A stretch of 64,000 nucleotides of DNA from an uncultured Sphingopyxis sp. (GTDB lineage Bacteria; Pseudomonadota; Alphaproteobacteria; Sphingomonadales; Sphingomonadaceae). The stretch lies in NCBI GenBank assembly GCA_937873425.1, contig CALMYE010000013.1, forward strand, positions 1-64,000, read 5' to 3'. The position numbers and the translations under genes were made by a program. Below, one piece after another: positions 24,840-36,235 of the stretch (positions are counted from its first letter, which is position 1; each line of letters begins with the position of its first letter). Under the pieces are notes generated by a model, which made no database searches, was not told the DNA's origin, and was given only the letters and a program-made list of their open reading frames with translations.

Positions 24840-27221
24840 ATGAGAATGAATTTTCGCTGCGGGCTGTCGCTCGTCACGCTTGCGTTCGCTCCGTCGGCAT
24901 GGGCGCAGGGAGAGGGGAATGTCGACGGATCGGGCGACATCGTCGTCAACGCGACCAAGAGGTCGCAGAATCTGCAGGACGTACCGATCGCGGTTTCGGC
25001 CTTTTCGTCCGAACAGCTCCAGAAGTCGGGAATCAACGATACGCGCGAACTGATGACGCTCGCCCCCAGCCTGAACCTGACCAGCACCACATCCGATTCT
25101 GCCGGTGTCGTTATCCGTCTTCGCGGCGTCGGCAGCGAGGCGATCAACCCCGGACTCGAATCCTCGGTCGCCACCTTCGTCGACGGCGTCTATCGCAGCC
25201 GTTCCAATCTCAGCCTGACCGACATCCCGGGCATCGAGCGGATCGAGGTGCTGCGCGGTCCGCAGGGGACGCTGTTCGGAAAAAATACGTCGGCGGGCCT
25301 CATCAACGTCATCACCTTCGCGCCGAAATTCGAGCCGAGCTTTGATGCGGCCGCATCCTATGGCAATTACGACATGGTCCGGCTGAATGCCGGAGGGGGC
25401 GGGACGCTGATCGCCGACACCGCGGCTTTCCGGATCGATGCCGCCTGGCAGCGCCGTGACGGCTTCCTGCGCGATTTCGACAGCGGCCAGCGCTATCGCA
25501 ACCGCAATCGCGTGACGCTGCGTGGCCAGCTTCTGCTCACGCCCGCGGACGACCTCGATATCCGGCTCATCGCCGACTATGGACATCGGCGCGAGACGGG
25601 TCCCGATACCTATTCGCCCACCGTTAACGACCCTCTCTATGTCGGCATTTTCGCGGCGATGGGTTTCGACAGCCATATCGGCCGCAGGGACCTGACCATA
25701 ACGACGACAGAAGATCGCGCTTCGCTCGAAGAAACCGATCAATGGGGCCTGTCGGGCGAACTCAACTGGGAGCTCGGCGGTGCGAAGCTGACCGCGATCA
25801 CCGGCTATCGGCGCTGGCGTAACGATCAGGCGCGCGAGGTCGACTATGCCGAGGCCGACCTCGTCTACATCCCTTTCAAGGCCGCGGCGCAGGCATTCGA
25901 CACGTTCACGCAGGAACTTCGCCTCGACGGGACAGCGGGGCCGGTCGACTGGATGGTCGGCGGCTTCTACAGTCATGAAAAGGCTTTCGGCCGCTATGGC
26001 TATCGTGTCGGCCGCGACCTCGAACCCTTCCTCGACCGGCTCTTCGGGCGGACGACAGGGCTGGCTAATCCGATTTCCTTCTACACCGGTCTGCCGGTCG
26101 GGGCGAGCTATCCCGAGGGATCGGGCGTGGGGCGTGACGATTTCCGCCAGACGTCGCGCAGCATTTCGGTATTCACGCACAATGTCTGGCACGTCACCGA
26201 CCGGCTCGATCTGATTGGCGGCCTTCGCTTCACGCGCGAGACCAAACGCGTCGACGTCGATATCGTCGACACGCTGAATCCCGGCTGCCAGGCGCTGATC
26301 GCCGCGGGCCTGTCGGCCCCCGGCGCAACGCCGATCTCGGGCATCCAGTGCCTGCAACTGTTCGACGCGCGCTACGACGGATCATACACAGCGCGAAAGG
26401 TCGAGAAGGAATGGTCCGGGATCGCGACGATCAGCTATGATTTCAGCGACGCGCTCCATGGCTATGCGACGTACAGCCGCGGCTACAAGGCGGGCGGCTT
26501 CGTGCTCGACCGCGCCGGCTTTCGTCCGATCACGGTCAAGGCGCCGGACGCCGACGACCTCGCCTTCGATCCGGAACTTGCCACGAACTACGAAGCCGGG
26601 TTGAAACTCCGCTCGCCGGGCGGCGCGGTCACGGTCAACGGCGCGCTCTTCTACACCCGCTTCACCGACTATCAGCTCAGCTACAATACGGGGGCCGCGC
26701 TGATCACGACCAACATCCCGCGCGTTACCGCCAAGGGTTTCGAACTCGAAGCCAGCGTGCGGCCGGCGCCGGCCTGGCAACTGGCGGCGGGCGTGACCTA
26801 TGCGAGCTCACGCTATGGCGCGATCCCGCCGGGCCCTCCCGCCAATGTCGTCGCGATCGCCGGGCAGCAACTCGCCAACGCGCCGAAATGGGTCGTCACC
26901 GGCTCGATCGGGTGGGATGATCTGGTTGCGGCGGGCAAACTGCGGGCGTTCGCGCAGGTCGACGGACGTTATCAGTCCGATGTGCTGACCGAACGCCTGC
27001 TCCGGCCGACGTCGGGGCAGAAGGGCTATGCCTTGTTCAACGCCCGTTTGGGTTTGGGGGCGGCGGACGAGCGCTGGACGTTCGAGCTATGGGCGCGCAA
27101 CCTTGCCGACCAGCGCTACATCGGATCGATGATTCCCGCGACCTTCCAGGGCGCAACGCTGGTTGGAGCGCAGGGCGAACCGCGCACCTATGGCCTGACA
27201 TTGCGGACGAAGATACGATAG
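24840..27221 (+). CDS. TonB-dependent outer-membrane receptor (second)
   Basis: A 793-residue receptor with signal peptide (MRMNFRCGLSLVTLAFAPSAWAQ) and the sphingomonad-type plug start GDIVVNATKRSQNLQDVPIA. Plug motifs include RLRGVGSEAINPGLESSVA, GIERIEVLRGPQGTLFGKN and TSAGLINVIT. The barrel contains YATYSRGYKAGGF, a hallmark of this receptor group. GGGAGGG precedes ATG at 24840. Members of this group often carry non-iron nutrients such as aromatic or lipid breakdown products. The following hairpin at 27274 ends the transcript. Confidence 0.94.
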   Translation: MRMNFRCGLSLVTLAFAPSAWAQGEGNVDGSGDIVVNATKRSQNLQDVPIAVSAFSSEQLQKSGINDTRELMTLAPSLNLTSTTSDSAGVVIRLRGVGSEAINPGLESSVATFVDGVYRSRSNLSLTDIPGIERIEVLRGPQGTLFGKNTSAGLINVITFAPKFEPSFDAAASYGNYDMVRLNAGGGGTLIADTAAFRIDAAWQRRDGFLRDFDSGQRYRNRNRVTLRGQLLLTPADDLDIRLIADYGHRRETGPDTYSPTVNDPLYVGIFAAMGFDSHIGRRDLTITTTEDRASLEETDQWGLSGELNWELGGAKLTAITGYRRWRNDQAREVDYAEADLVYIPFKAAAQAFDTFTQELRLDGTAGPVDWMVGGFYSHEKAFGRYGYRVGRDLEPFLDRLFGRTTGLANPISFYTGLPVGASYPEGSGVGRDDFRQTSRSISVFTHNVWHVTDRLDLIGGLRFTRETKRVDVDIVDTLNPGCQALIAAGLSAPGATPISGIQCLQLFDARYDGSYTARKVEKEWSGIATISYDFSDALHGYATYSRGYKAGGFVLDRAGFRPITVKAPDADDLAFDPELATNYEAGLKLRSPGGAVTVNGALFYTRFTDYQLSYNTGAALITTNIPRVTAKGFELEASVRPAPAWQLAAGVTYASSRYGAIPPGPPANVVAIAGQQLANAPKWVVTGSIGWDDLVAAGKLRAFAQVDGRYQSDVLTERLLRPTSGQKGYALFNARLGLGAADERWTFELWARNLADQRYIGSMIPATFQGATLVGAQGEPRTYGLTLRTKIR

Positions 27222-27273
27222 CCGCAAAGGGAAGGGGCCGGCTCGCCCAGTCGGGAAGCCGGTTTGAAAATGG

Positions 27274-27303
27274 GGGAGCGCCACAACGGCGGCTCCCTTT
27301 TTT
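27274..27303 (+). terminator. Rho-independent terminator after second receptor gene
   Basis: GGGAGC at 27274-27279 pairs with GCTCCC at 27292-27297, with additional GCC/GGC pairing inside the loop. Six T residues follow at 27298-27303. It lies 53 bases after the receptor stop and ends the plus-strand transcript just before the convergent thioesterase gene. Confidence 0.8.
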
Positions 27304-27304
27304 C

Positions 27305-27739
27305 TTAGCTGGATGATGCCGCGTCCCGGGTGATCACCCTGAACAGGGCGGTGGCGCGGCCCGCAAGCGCCCCGTCCGCGGTTACTTCGGCCGATGCGAA
27401 GGCGATGGTCCGGCCCGGTTGCGTCGACTCGGCCGCAATCTCGACCCATTGCCCCGCACGCGCCGCGCCGAGGAAATCGACCGACAGATGGATGGTGACC
27501 AGACTGGTCCCTTCGCCGACCGCGAGTGCGCAGGCGATGCCCATGGCATTGTCGCAAAGCGTCGACAGCACACCGCCGTGCAGCATAGCGCGCGCATTGC
27601 AATGTGCCTCAGCGACACGCAAGCCGATTACAAAGCGACGGGCGTCGCGTTTTGAATATAGCGGCTCCCACGCGTCGGTCACGGGGCTGCGGCGAAAGTG
27701 CCGCGCGAACCCCGCAGGCGGGTCGGTGGGGGCGCTCAC
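27305..27739 (-). CDS. PaaI-type hotdog thioesterase
   Basis: A 144-residue hotdog-fold protein. The active-site region reads NARAMLHGGVLSTLCDNAMG, with the HGG motif and the aspartate on the central helix as in PaaI/acyl-CoA thioesterases; LVTIHLSVDFLGAARAG follows. It hydrolyses acyl- or aryl-CoA esters in the cytoplasm. The start is GTG at 27739, overlapping the TGA of the upstream receptor gene (GTGA), so translation is coupled. Pairing with a receptor and a CoA-ligase cluster suggests a role in the same catabolic route, for example CoA recycling. Confidence 0.87.
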   Translation of the reverse strand: MSAPTDPPAGFARHFRRSPVTDAWEPLYSKRDARRFVIGLRVAEAHCNARAMLHGGVLSTLCDNAMGIACALAVGEGTSLVTIHLSVDFLGAARAGQWVEIAAESTQPGRTIAFASAEVTADGALAGRATALFRVITRDAASSS

Positions 27740-30072
27740 CAGTCGAGCCGAAGCGTCGCGCCATAGGTACGCGGCGCGTTATAGGCGACGGAGTAGGCGC
27801 CAAAGAGGGCGAAACTCTGCACGGCGAAGCTCTCCTTCGTGATGTTGCGTGCCCAGAGCGCGATGTCCCACCCGCGTTCGCTCGTCAGGCTGATGCGCGC
27901 ATTGACCAGCGTGTAGGACCGCTCCTTCAGATAGGGCGTATTCTCGGCATTGAGGAAGAAGGCGCCATTATATTTGCCGTCGACCTGGATCGCCATATCC
28001 CACCCGTCGCCGACGCCGAACTGATAGCGGGCAAGGAGGTTCGCCGAAAATTTGGACGCCAGCGGCAGGTCGTTGCCGTCGAAGACCGGCTGCGCCGGAT
28101 CGTCGATCCGCGTGTCGATCCATGCGAGGCCTCCGCGCAGGTCAAAACCGCGGACGGGACGGAATGTGGCGTCGATTTCCAGTCCGTTGACGCGGGCCTT
28201 TGCGAGATTTCGTAGCTGGTTAAACGGCAGTCCGGTAACGGTGTCGACCTGCGCGACGCGGACCTGCGGTTTGCGGAAATCATAGTGATAGAAGGACCCG
28301 TTCAGGAACAGGCGGCGGTCGAGCAAGGTCGACTTGATCCCAGCCTCGTAAGCCGTCAGCGTCTCCTCCTCGAAAGGCTGAAGCTGCTGGCGCGTGAAGG
28401 CGAAGTCGCCGTCGAAGCCGCCGCTCTTGAAGCCGCGGCTGACGCTGCCATAGATCAGCACCGCGTCCGAGGGCTTGTAATTGACTCCGATCTTGCCCGA
28501 AAAACTCTTGTAGACAGCTTCGTCATCGACCACCGCGGCATCGGCGGAGGTTGAGCCGAAATTGACCCGCGCGCGCACCGGCGTCAGCCCGTCATTGTAA
28601 ATCCACTCCGACCGGCTCCGGAAATCCTTGCTTTCATAGGAGTAGCGCACGCCGCTGATCAGGGTGAGCTGGTCGGTCGCCTTCCATTCGGCGTGAGCGT
28701 AAGCAGCTGCGCTCCATGTGTCCTGCGCGAAGTTGAGTTCGAGCTGGTCGGCGACGCGCCTGGCAAGCGCCGGGTCGGTGAAATTGGTGAGGCCGAGCAG
28801 CGGCGACAGCGTGCCGAAGAAGCGCAGGTCGATCTTTTCGCGCGCGCCATAAAGGCCAGCGATCCAATAGACTCGTCCGCTATCATCGGAAGCCAGTCGT
28901 AACTCCTGAGAATATTGCTCGAGCTGCGTGTCGCGGAGCTGGTTGAGCTCGTGATGCGGCGCGCCGTCGGTATCGGTGAATGCCCGCTTGCCTGCCTCGT
29001 CATAGGAGGTGATCGAGGTCAGCATCGCGCCACCCAGGTCGAACTCGCCGCGCAGCGAACCGCCGTAATTATGCTCGCGGTTGCGCCCAACAAAATCGAC
29101 CCGGACACGATAGGGATCGCCGTCGAGATCGGTATAGCCGAAGGCATCGCCGCAGAATCGCGGATCGCGGATGCCGGTGAGCGGCGTCGCCGCGCAAGGC
29201 TGGGCAGCCCCCGGGATCGAAGAGAAGCCAATCGAGGTCAGCGGCAGAACGTCGCCGGTTGTTTCGCCGCCATGGACATTGAGCAGCAGGTCGACGCCGT
29301 CGCCGTCGTCAAATTCGAGCAGCCCGCGGAGCGCCCAGCTTTCCTGCTCGCCCGGCCTGCGTTTCGGGTTGAAGAACAGCGGGCTGAGCGGCAACGCCGT
29401 GTCGGCGGGTGTCCAGTCGTTGATATAATAGCCGCTCGCCTGATTGGCGTAGCGGCCGGCGATCCGGGCCTTGAGCGTGGACGACAGGGGGCCGCCGACC
29501 GCCGCGTCGAGCGTGATCGTCCGGTAGTTCCCATAGGAGAGTTCCGCATAGCCCTCCGCGGCATCGGTCGGCCGCCGGGTAGAATAGCTTACCGCGCCGC
29601 CGGTGGTATTCCGGCCGAACAAGGTGCCTTGCGGCCCCTTTAAAATCTCGACGCGGTCGGTGTCGAAAATCTGAAAGCCGGTGAGGATGTTGGAGCCGAG
29701 ATAGACTTCGTCGAGATAGACGGCGGCGGCGGGTGCGACATTCGGCGCAAAATCCTGAACCCCGACACCGCGGATGACGAAGGTCGGCTGGCGGCCGAGA
29801 TAGCTGTAGACTTGGACGCCCGAGACCGATTCCGAAATCTGCTGGGCGGACGTCACGCCCAGATCCTTTAGCTGATCGCCCGTAAAGGCAGCGATCGAGA
29901 CGCCGACATCCTGAAGATTCTGGTCACGCTTTTGCGCCGTAACGACGATCTCGCTCAGTTGATCGTCGGCCTGCGTTGCGGGTTCGGTTGTCGCGGTCGG
30001 GTTCTGGGCCAGCACCGGCACCGGTGCGGCCATCAAAAGCAGGCTGGCGCCGGCGAGAAGCCTGTTTTTCAT
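27736..30072 (-). CDS. TonB-dependent outer-membrane receptor (third)
   Basis: A 778-residue receptor with signal peptide (MKNRLLAGASLLLMAAPVPVLAQ) and plug start LSEIVVTAQKRDQNLQDVGVS. Plug motifs are FVIRGVGVQDF, VEILKGPQGTLFGRNTTGG. The barrel has YGSVSRGFKSGGFDGDF and ends LRLDW. ATG at 30072 has AGGGAGA upstream; the frame continues to 30495 without a signal peptide, so longer starts are rejected. It is divergent from the acyl-CoA ligase gene over 226 bases, so both may be under shared control, perhaps by the LysR protein encoded nearby. Confidence 0.94.
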   Translation of the reverse strand: MKNRLLAGASLLLMAAPVPVLAQNPTATTEPATQADDQLSEIVVTAQKRDQNLQDVGVSIAAFTGDQLKDLGVTSAQQISESVSGVQVYSYLGRQPTFVIRGVGVQDFAPNVAPAAAVYLDEVYLGSNILTGFQIFDTDRVEILKGPQGTLFGRNTTGGAVSYSTRRPTDAAEGYAELSYGNYRTITLDAAVGGPLSSTLKARIAGRYANQASGYYINDWTPADTALPLSPLFFNPKRRPGEQESWALRGLLEFDDGDGVDLLLNVHGGETTGDVLPLTSIGFSSIPGAAQPCAATPLTGIRDPRFCGDAFGYTDLDGDPYRVRVDFVGRNREHNYGGSLRGEFDLGGAMLTSITSYDEAGKRAFTDTDGAPHHELNQLRDTQLEQYSQELRLASDDSGRVYWIAGLYGAREKIDLRFFGTLSPLLGLTNFTDPALARRVADQLELNFAQDTWSAAAYAHAEWKATDQLTLISGVRYSYESKDFRSRSEWIYNDGLTPVRARVNFGSTSADAAVVDDEAVYKSFSGKIGVNYKPSDAVLIYGSVSRGFKSGGFDGDFAFTRQQLQPFEEETLTAYEAGIKSTLLDRRLFLNGSFYHYDFRKPQVRVAQVDTVTGLPFNQLRNLAKARVNGLEIDATFRPVRGFDLRGGLAWIDTRIDDPAQPVFDGNDLPLASKFSANLLARYQFGVGDGWDMAIQVDGKYNGAFFLNAENTPYLKERSYTLVNARISLTSERGWDIALWARNITKESFAVQSFALFGAYSVAYNAPRTYGATLRLDW

Positions 30073-30298
30073 ATCCGTCTCCCTTGGCGGCGGATTCGTC
30101 GAGATCCGCCCTGTCGCAAGGATGGGGGAGAATGGCAGGCGCGGCCATTGACGGGTTCGCGACCCGCGTTGCGCCGATCGCAATGCGGGCGCGGCGCGCG
30201 ACACGCAAATCCCGTTGCAGCCTCGGCAACGGTCAAGTCGCGGAGCGGCGATATAGGAGGGGCCTGTCGCCGGTTTGGCAGAGTGAGGAGGAACTGCA

Positions 30299-31909
30299 AT
30301 GAAGCTGATGGACGCTGTGGCTTGCGAAGGCGCCCAGAGCGTAGGCGCGATGTTTTCCGGCGCGTGCGATCGTTTTGCGGAGCGGGCGCTGATCGAGTTT
30401 TGCGGCCGTGCCATTCGCTTCGGGGAAATCGCCTCGGCGGCCGCCAGCGTCGCGGCGGGATTGGCGGCGCGCGGGGTCGCGAAGGGCGATGTCATCGCGC
30501 TCTATTTCCGTAACACGCCCCACTATCCTGTGCTGTTCTTCGCGGCGATGCGCCTCGGCGCGGTGGTGGTCAACCTGACCCCGCTCGATGCGGCGCGCGA
30601 GTTGCGGTTCAAGCTGGCCGATACGGGGGCCAGAATCCTGGCGACGCTCGACGAGGAGCCGTTTCGCAGCCAGGCGGCGACGCTGCTTGATGACGGTCTC
30701 ATCGATCTCCTTCTGCTCGGAAGCGATGCTTACTGGACTGGCGGCAATCCGCTTGCACCTGCCGGGAAAGCGTTCCTGTCGATCGATGCGATGGTCGCGG
30801 AGGCGGCCGCCTGTCCGGCCGCGGTTGTCGCGCCCGGCGACCTTGCGCTTATCCAATATACTGGAGGGACGACGGGCGTGCCGAAGGGCGCCCTGATCAC
30901 CCACGGAAATCTCGTGAGTGCCGTCGCGATGTTCGATGCGGCGATCGCCGCGACCTCGAATTGGCGCCGCGGCGAGGAGCGTCATCTCGGCGTTCTACCG
31001 CTCTTTCACATCTATGCCCTTGCCGGCGTCCTGTTGCGCGCGATCGCGAACGGTGAAACGATCCTGCTGCGCGACCGCTTCGACGCGGCGCAGACGCTCG
31101 ACGACATTCGTCATGGCGGAGCGAGCTTCTTTTTCGGGGTTCCGACCATGTTCGTCGCGTTGCTCGAATTACCGGGCATCGCCGCGGGCGACCTTGCGTC
31201 GATCAGCTATTGCGTCTCGGGCGGCGCTCCGCTGCCCGGCGAGGTTGCCGCGCGCATGGCCGAGCTCGTCGGACAACCGCCGGTCGTCGGCTGGGGGATG
31301 ACCGAAACCTGCGGCGCAGGAACGCTCGGACGGCAGGGCGCGGCGGGCGAGGCGGGCGCGATCGGTCATCCGCTGCCGGGCGCGTCGATCGAGATTTTGA
31401 CGCTCGACGCCGACCGGAAACCGATGGGGATCGGGGAGGTCGGGGAGATAGCGATTTGTGGCCCCAATGTGATCACCGGCTATTGGAACCGCCCCGAAGA
31501 AAGCGCAGAGGCCTTCGCAGCGGGGCGCCTGCTGACGGGTGACATGGGGTTTATCGACGCCGGGGGACAGGTCCATCTCGTCGATCGCCGCAAGGATCTG
31601 ATCATCGCGTCGGGTTTCAACGTGTATCCGCGTGTCGTCGAGGAGGCGATCTACGAGCACCCCGCGGTGGCCGAGGCGCTGGTGTACGGTGAGCGCGATG
31701 CCTATCGCGGCGAGGTGGCGGTCGCCGCGGTCTCGCTGCGAACCGGCCAGACGCTGGACATTGGCGAACTGCGCGAGTTTCTCGCCGACAAGCTCGGCCG
31801 GCATGAACTGCCCGCCCGGCTGGAGATCCACGAAGCGCTCCCGCGCACGGCGGCGGGCAAGCTGTCGCGCAAGGATCTTCGCGACGCAGCGACAAAAAAG
31901 GACAACTGA
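30299..31909 (+). CDS. Acyl-/aryl-CoA ligase (AMP-dependent synthetase)
   Basis: A 536-residue ANL-superfamily ligase. ATP loop: IQYTGGTTGVPKGALITHGN. Further motifs: VVGWGMTETCGAG, LLTGDMGFIDAGG, VHLVDRRKDLIIASGFNVYP hinge, and the catalytic lysine near PRTAAGKLSRKDLR. It activates a carboxylic acid to its CoA thioester via an acyl-adenylate. It is closest in pattern to long-chain or 4-coumarate-type ligases; substrate unknown. The SMP-30-like gene begins 1 base after its stop, and the two clearly form an operon. Confidence 0.93.
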   Translation: MKLMDAVACEGAQSVGAMFSGACDRFAERALIEFCGRAIRFGEIASAAASVAAGLAARGVAKGDVIALYFRNTPHYPVLFFAAMRLGAVVVNLTPLDAARELRFKLADTGARILATLDEEPFRSQAATLLDDGLIDLLLLGSDAYWTGGNPLAPAGKAFLSIDAMVAEAAACPAAVVAPGDLALIQYTGGTTGVPKGALITHGNLVSAVAMFDAAIAATSNWRRGEERHLGVLPLFHIYALAGVLLRAIANGETILLRDRFDAAQTLDDIRHGGASFFFGVPTMFVALLELPGIAAGDLASISYCVSGGAPLPGEVAARMAELVGQPPVVGWGMTETCGAGTLGRQGAAGEAGAIGHPLPGASIEILTLDADRKPMGIGEVGEIAICGPNVITGYWNRPEESAEAFAAGRLLTGDMGFIDAGGQVHLVDRRKDLIIASGFNVYPRVVEEAIYEHPAVAEALVYGERDAYRGEVAVAAVSLRTGQTLDIGELREFLADKLGRHELPARLEIHEALPRTAAGKLSRKDLRDAATKKDN

Positions 31910-31910
31910 C

Positions 31911-32834
31911 ATGGATGACTTTCAATGCGTCGCCAACGGTCTCGCCTTCCCCGAAGGGCCTGTCGTGCTCCCCGACGGAAGCCTGCTTGTAGTCGAAATC
32001 CGCGGCCAATGCCTGACGCGCATCGCTCCTGACGGCGACCGGCGGATCGTCGCCGCGCTGCCGGGCGGTCCCAATGGGGCCGCGGTCGGGCCCGACGGCG
32101 CCATCTATATCTGCAACAATGGCGGGTTCGCGTTCGGCGACGTGGAGCTTTATGCGATCAACATCCCGGTCGGACCGGCACCGGATTATGCTGGCGGGTC
32201 GATCCAGCGCGTCGATCCCGAAACGGGCGAGGTCCGGACGCTTTACACCGCGGCGGGGGGCGTGCCGCTGCGCGGGCCGAACGACCTGGTTTTCGACCGC
32301 CATGGTGGCTTCTGGTTCACCGATCATGGCAAATCGGGACACCGCGAGCGCGATCGGGTGGGCGTGTTCTATGCCGCCGCCGACGGCAGTTTCATCCGTG
32401 AGGTAATCTTTCCGCTCGAAAACCCGAACGGAATCGGCCTCTCGCCCGATGGCTGCACGCTCTATGTCGCCGAAACCTATACCTGCCAGCTCTGGGCCTT
32501 CGACATATCGGGGCCCGGAGAGATTGTGCCGTACCCCAATCTCTTCGGTCATGGCGGGCGCTTCCTCCATCGTCCCGCGGGCTTTCGCTATTTCGACAGT
32601 CTTGCGGTCGAGGCAGATGGCAATATTTGTGTCGCCACGATCGGCGAGCCGGGCATTTCGGTTGTCTCGCCCGCCGGGGAATTCGTTGAGTTCGTGCCGA
32701 CGCCGGACGTCTTCACCACCAACATCTGCTTCGGCGGTCCCGACATGCGGACCGCCTATATTACCCTTTCGGGCACCGGCCGGGTGGTTTCCACACGGTG
32801 GCCGCGGCCCGGACTGCGGCTGAACAACGTTTGA
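31911..32834 (+). CDS. SMP-30/gluconolactonase-family beta-propeller hydrolase
   Basis: A 307-residue six-bladed propeller of the SMP-30/LRE family. Motifs: GLAFPEGPVVLPDGSLLV, PNDLVFDRHGGFWFTDHG and NPNGIGLSPDGCTLYVAET, containing the E, N and D metal ligands. These enzymes open lactone rings with a divalent metal. It is coupled to the CoA ligase (1-base gap), so a lactone could be opened to a hydroxy acid and then activated. No signal peptide. It converges on the LysR gene with 6 bases between. Confidence 0.88.
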   Translation: MDDFQCVANGLAFPEGPVVLPDGSLLVVEIRGQCLTRIAPDGDRRIVAALPGGPNGAAVGPDGAIYICNNGGFAFGDVELYAINIPVGPAPDYAGGSIQRVDPETGEVRTLYTAAGGVPLRGPNDLVFDRHGGFWFTDHGKSGHRERDRVGVFYAAADGSFIREVIFPLENPNGIGLSPDGCTLYVAETYTCQLWAFDISGPGEIVPYPNLFGHGGRFLHRPAGFRYFDSLAVEADGNICVATIGEPGISVVSPAGEFVEFVPTPDVFTTNICFGGPDMRTAYITLSGTGRVVSTRWPRPGLRLNNV

Positions 32835-32840
32835 CGGCGC

Positions 32841-33749
32841 TCAGACAAAGCGATCGAGTCCGCTCTTGATCCAGTTCCGGAACTTGATGGCGTCGGGGCG
32901 GCGTTGCACCGCTTCGTCGGCGAAGACCAGATAATAGTCGATGCCCAGCGGCGCCTGATAGCCGCCGATCCGAACGAGTCGGCCCTGGTCGAGCAGCCGG
33001 TGCGCGAGGATCGGCGCAACGATCGCGACGCCGAGTCCGGCCGCCGCCGCTTCGAACATCAGGAACTGCGCCTCGAAATAGGTCGGCGGCGACAGCGGCG
33101 CGCCGTCATACTTCATATTGCGCAGCCATCGCTCCCAAAGGCCTTCGGGACGGTAAACGGCGAGCCTGTCGACATCGGGCAGCTCGGCGAGGCGGGTCGG
33201 CGGCGACCGTCCGGAAGCCAGCTCCGGGGCCGAAACCAATATGCCGTTGATTGGGGCGATGCGGATTGCGGGCATCGATCCGATGTCGCCGGGCCCGACA
33301 TAGATCGCGGCATCGGCGTGCCCCCGTCTGAGATCGTCGATGTCGCGCCCGATGCGCAGTTCGACATTGACCTCCGGATGCGCGCGCTGGAAATCGGGCA
33401 GGTTGGGGATGAGCCAGCCGATCGCGAAGGATTGCGGGACGACGATGCGGAGCGCCATGCCGCCGCGCTCCGCCTGCAGGTCGACGGTCGCGCGGCGGAT
33501 CGAATCGATCGCGGGCTCGACCGTCCGCAAATAGCGTTCGCCGGTCTTCGACAGCGTGACCGAACCCTTGTCGCGCACAAACAGCGCCACGCCGACAAAG
33601 GCTTCGAGCGCCTGAATCCGACGCGAAAAGGCTGATGGACTGAGCGCAAGCCGGTCAGCCGCGTCGCGGAAGCTTGACGAGCGCGTCGCGAGGATGAAGG
33701 CTTCGATCGCCTCGAGTGGAGGTGCCTGTCGTCGGATGGTTCTGCTCAA
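32841..33749 (-). CDS. LysR-family transcriptional regulator
   Basis: A 302-residue LysR protein. The N-terminal winged helix reads PPLEAIEAFILATRSSSFRDAADRL-type helices followed by ALSPSAFSRRIQALEAFVGV. The effector domain begins LRIVVPQSFAIGWLIPNLP, the GcvA-like pattern. The start is TTG at 33749 because GGGAGGGAGGC lies directly upstream; the frame reaches 33836 without support. It is the last gene of a minus-strand run behind the acyl-CoA dehydrogenase (52-base gap). It probably controls the catabolic cluster in response to a CoA or acid intermediate. Confidence 0.9.
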   Translation of the reverse strand: MSRTIRRQAPPLEAIEAFILATRSSSFRDAADRLALSPSAFSRRIQALEAFVGVALFVRDKGSVTLSKTGERYLRTVEPAIDSIRRATVDLQAERGGMALRIVVPQSFAIGWLIPNLPDFQRAHPEVNVELRIGRDIDDLRRGHADAAIYVGPGDIGSMPAIRIAPINGILVSAPELASGRSPPTRLAELPDVDRLAVYRPEGLWERWLRNMKYDGAPLSPPTYFEAQFLMFEAAAAGLGVAIVAPILAHRLLDQGRLVRIGGYQAPLGIDYYLVFADEAVQRRPDAIKFRNWIKSGLDRFV

Positions 33750-33801
33750 GCCTCCCTCCCTGCCGTCTACACGAGGGCGGTGGCGCCGTGAAGGCGGCGC
33801 G

Positions 33802-35114
<1,313 letters not shown>

Positions 35115-35115
<1 letters not shown>

Positions 35116-36158
35116 TATCCTTTTGCGGGCGGGGCGAGGCCGAGGCAGGCGAGTCCGGCTTCGGCGATGACGTCGAGTTGGCGGAGCATGGCGGGAGCGA
35201 TGGCACCGGTCGCATTGCGGTGCAGCACGCCGTGCGCGATCGCAGCGGTGCGATAGAGCGCGAATGCGCGATAGGCTTGCCAGGCGGCGGGCAGCGCGAA
35301 GCCCGTGGCGCGGCAATAGCGCTCTACAAGCGCGGTTGGCGCGGGAATACCGGAACCGGATCGCGAACGTCCCGCTAGACCCGGCAGAATCGGATTATCG
35401 TGCGGCAATTCGAAAGCGAGCAGGAAATAGGCGAGGTCGGCGAAGGGGTCACCGAGTGTCGAAAGCTCCCAGTCCAGCACGGCGGTTACCCGGCCGTCCG
35501 CGAGCAGCAGGTTACCGAAGCGATAGTCGCCGTGGACGATGCTCGTTCGCGACTGCGAAGGCAGGATCCGCGAAAGCAGGCTGCCGAGTTCGAGCAGCGC
35601 TGGCGGGACTATTCCGTCGGCGGCGACCTGCTCCGACCATCGCATTAGCTGGCGGTGATTATAGTCTCCCGACGATCCGAACCCGGCAAGGCCAATCGCG
35701 CCGGGCGAGAGCCGGTGCAGGCGTGCCAATATGTCGATAGCCTGCTCATAGGCGGATGCGCGCTGCCCGGGCGAAAGTGCCGGCAGCGCTGGATCCTCCT
35801 CGGCGGCGCCGTCGATCAATGGCATCAGATAGAAGGGGGCACCGAAATGCGAAGGATCGTCGACATGCAGCAGAACCGGCGGCACCGGAATATCCGATCC
35901 CTCAAGCGCGGTCAGTATCCGCACTTCGCGGTCGATCCTGTGCGCCCAGGGGAACGTGACTCCCACCGGACGGCTGCGCAGCACATAGCGGCCGTTCGCG
36001 GCATCGAGCAGGAACGTGGGGTTCGACCTTCCGCCCGCCAGCGGGCTGATCGACACCGGCCCGCATAGTCCCGGGACGCCATTTTCGAGCAGCGCGGTCA
36101 TCGTCCCGCCCAGCGGTTGCGGCAACGAATCCGTCTTCTTTTCCGTTCTTTGGCTCAT
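35115..36158 (-). CDS. APH-type phosphotransferase (ACAD10/11- or LvaA-like acyl kinase)
   Basis: A 347-residue kinase of the aminoglycoside phosphotransferase/choline kinase fold. Catalytic loop: [17 protein letters not shown] (HGDxxxxN). Metal-binding segment: [20 protein letters not shown]-terminal nucleotide loop: [14 protein letters not shown]. In the LvaA/LvaC system this kinase phosphorylates a 4-hydroxyacyl-CoA before elimination by the ACAD partner. One-base overlap with the ACAD gene supports joint action. The gene is 77 bases behind the MFS gene. It is unlikely to be antibiotic resistance despite the fold. Confidence 0.88.
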
Positions 36159-36235
36159 CGCGATAATCGGTAGGCGGATTGCCGGACGACCAGGTATCGC
36201 GAACTTCCCAACGCGCGTTGCGCAACCGGCAACGG

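Noticed and set aside
30073..30495. Longer start for the third TonB receptor
   Set aside because: A proper signal peptide and ribosome site begin at 30072; the upstream extension is Arg/Pro-rich and covers the divergent promoter.
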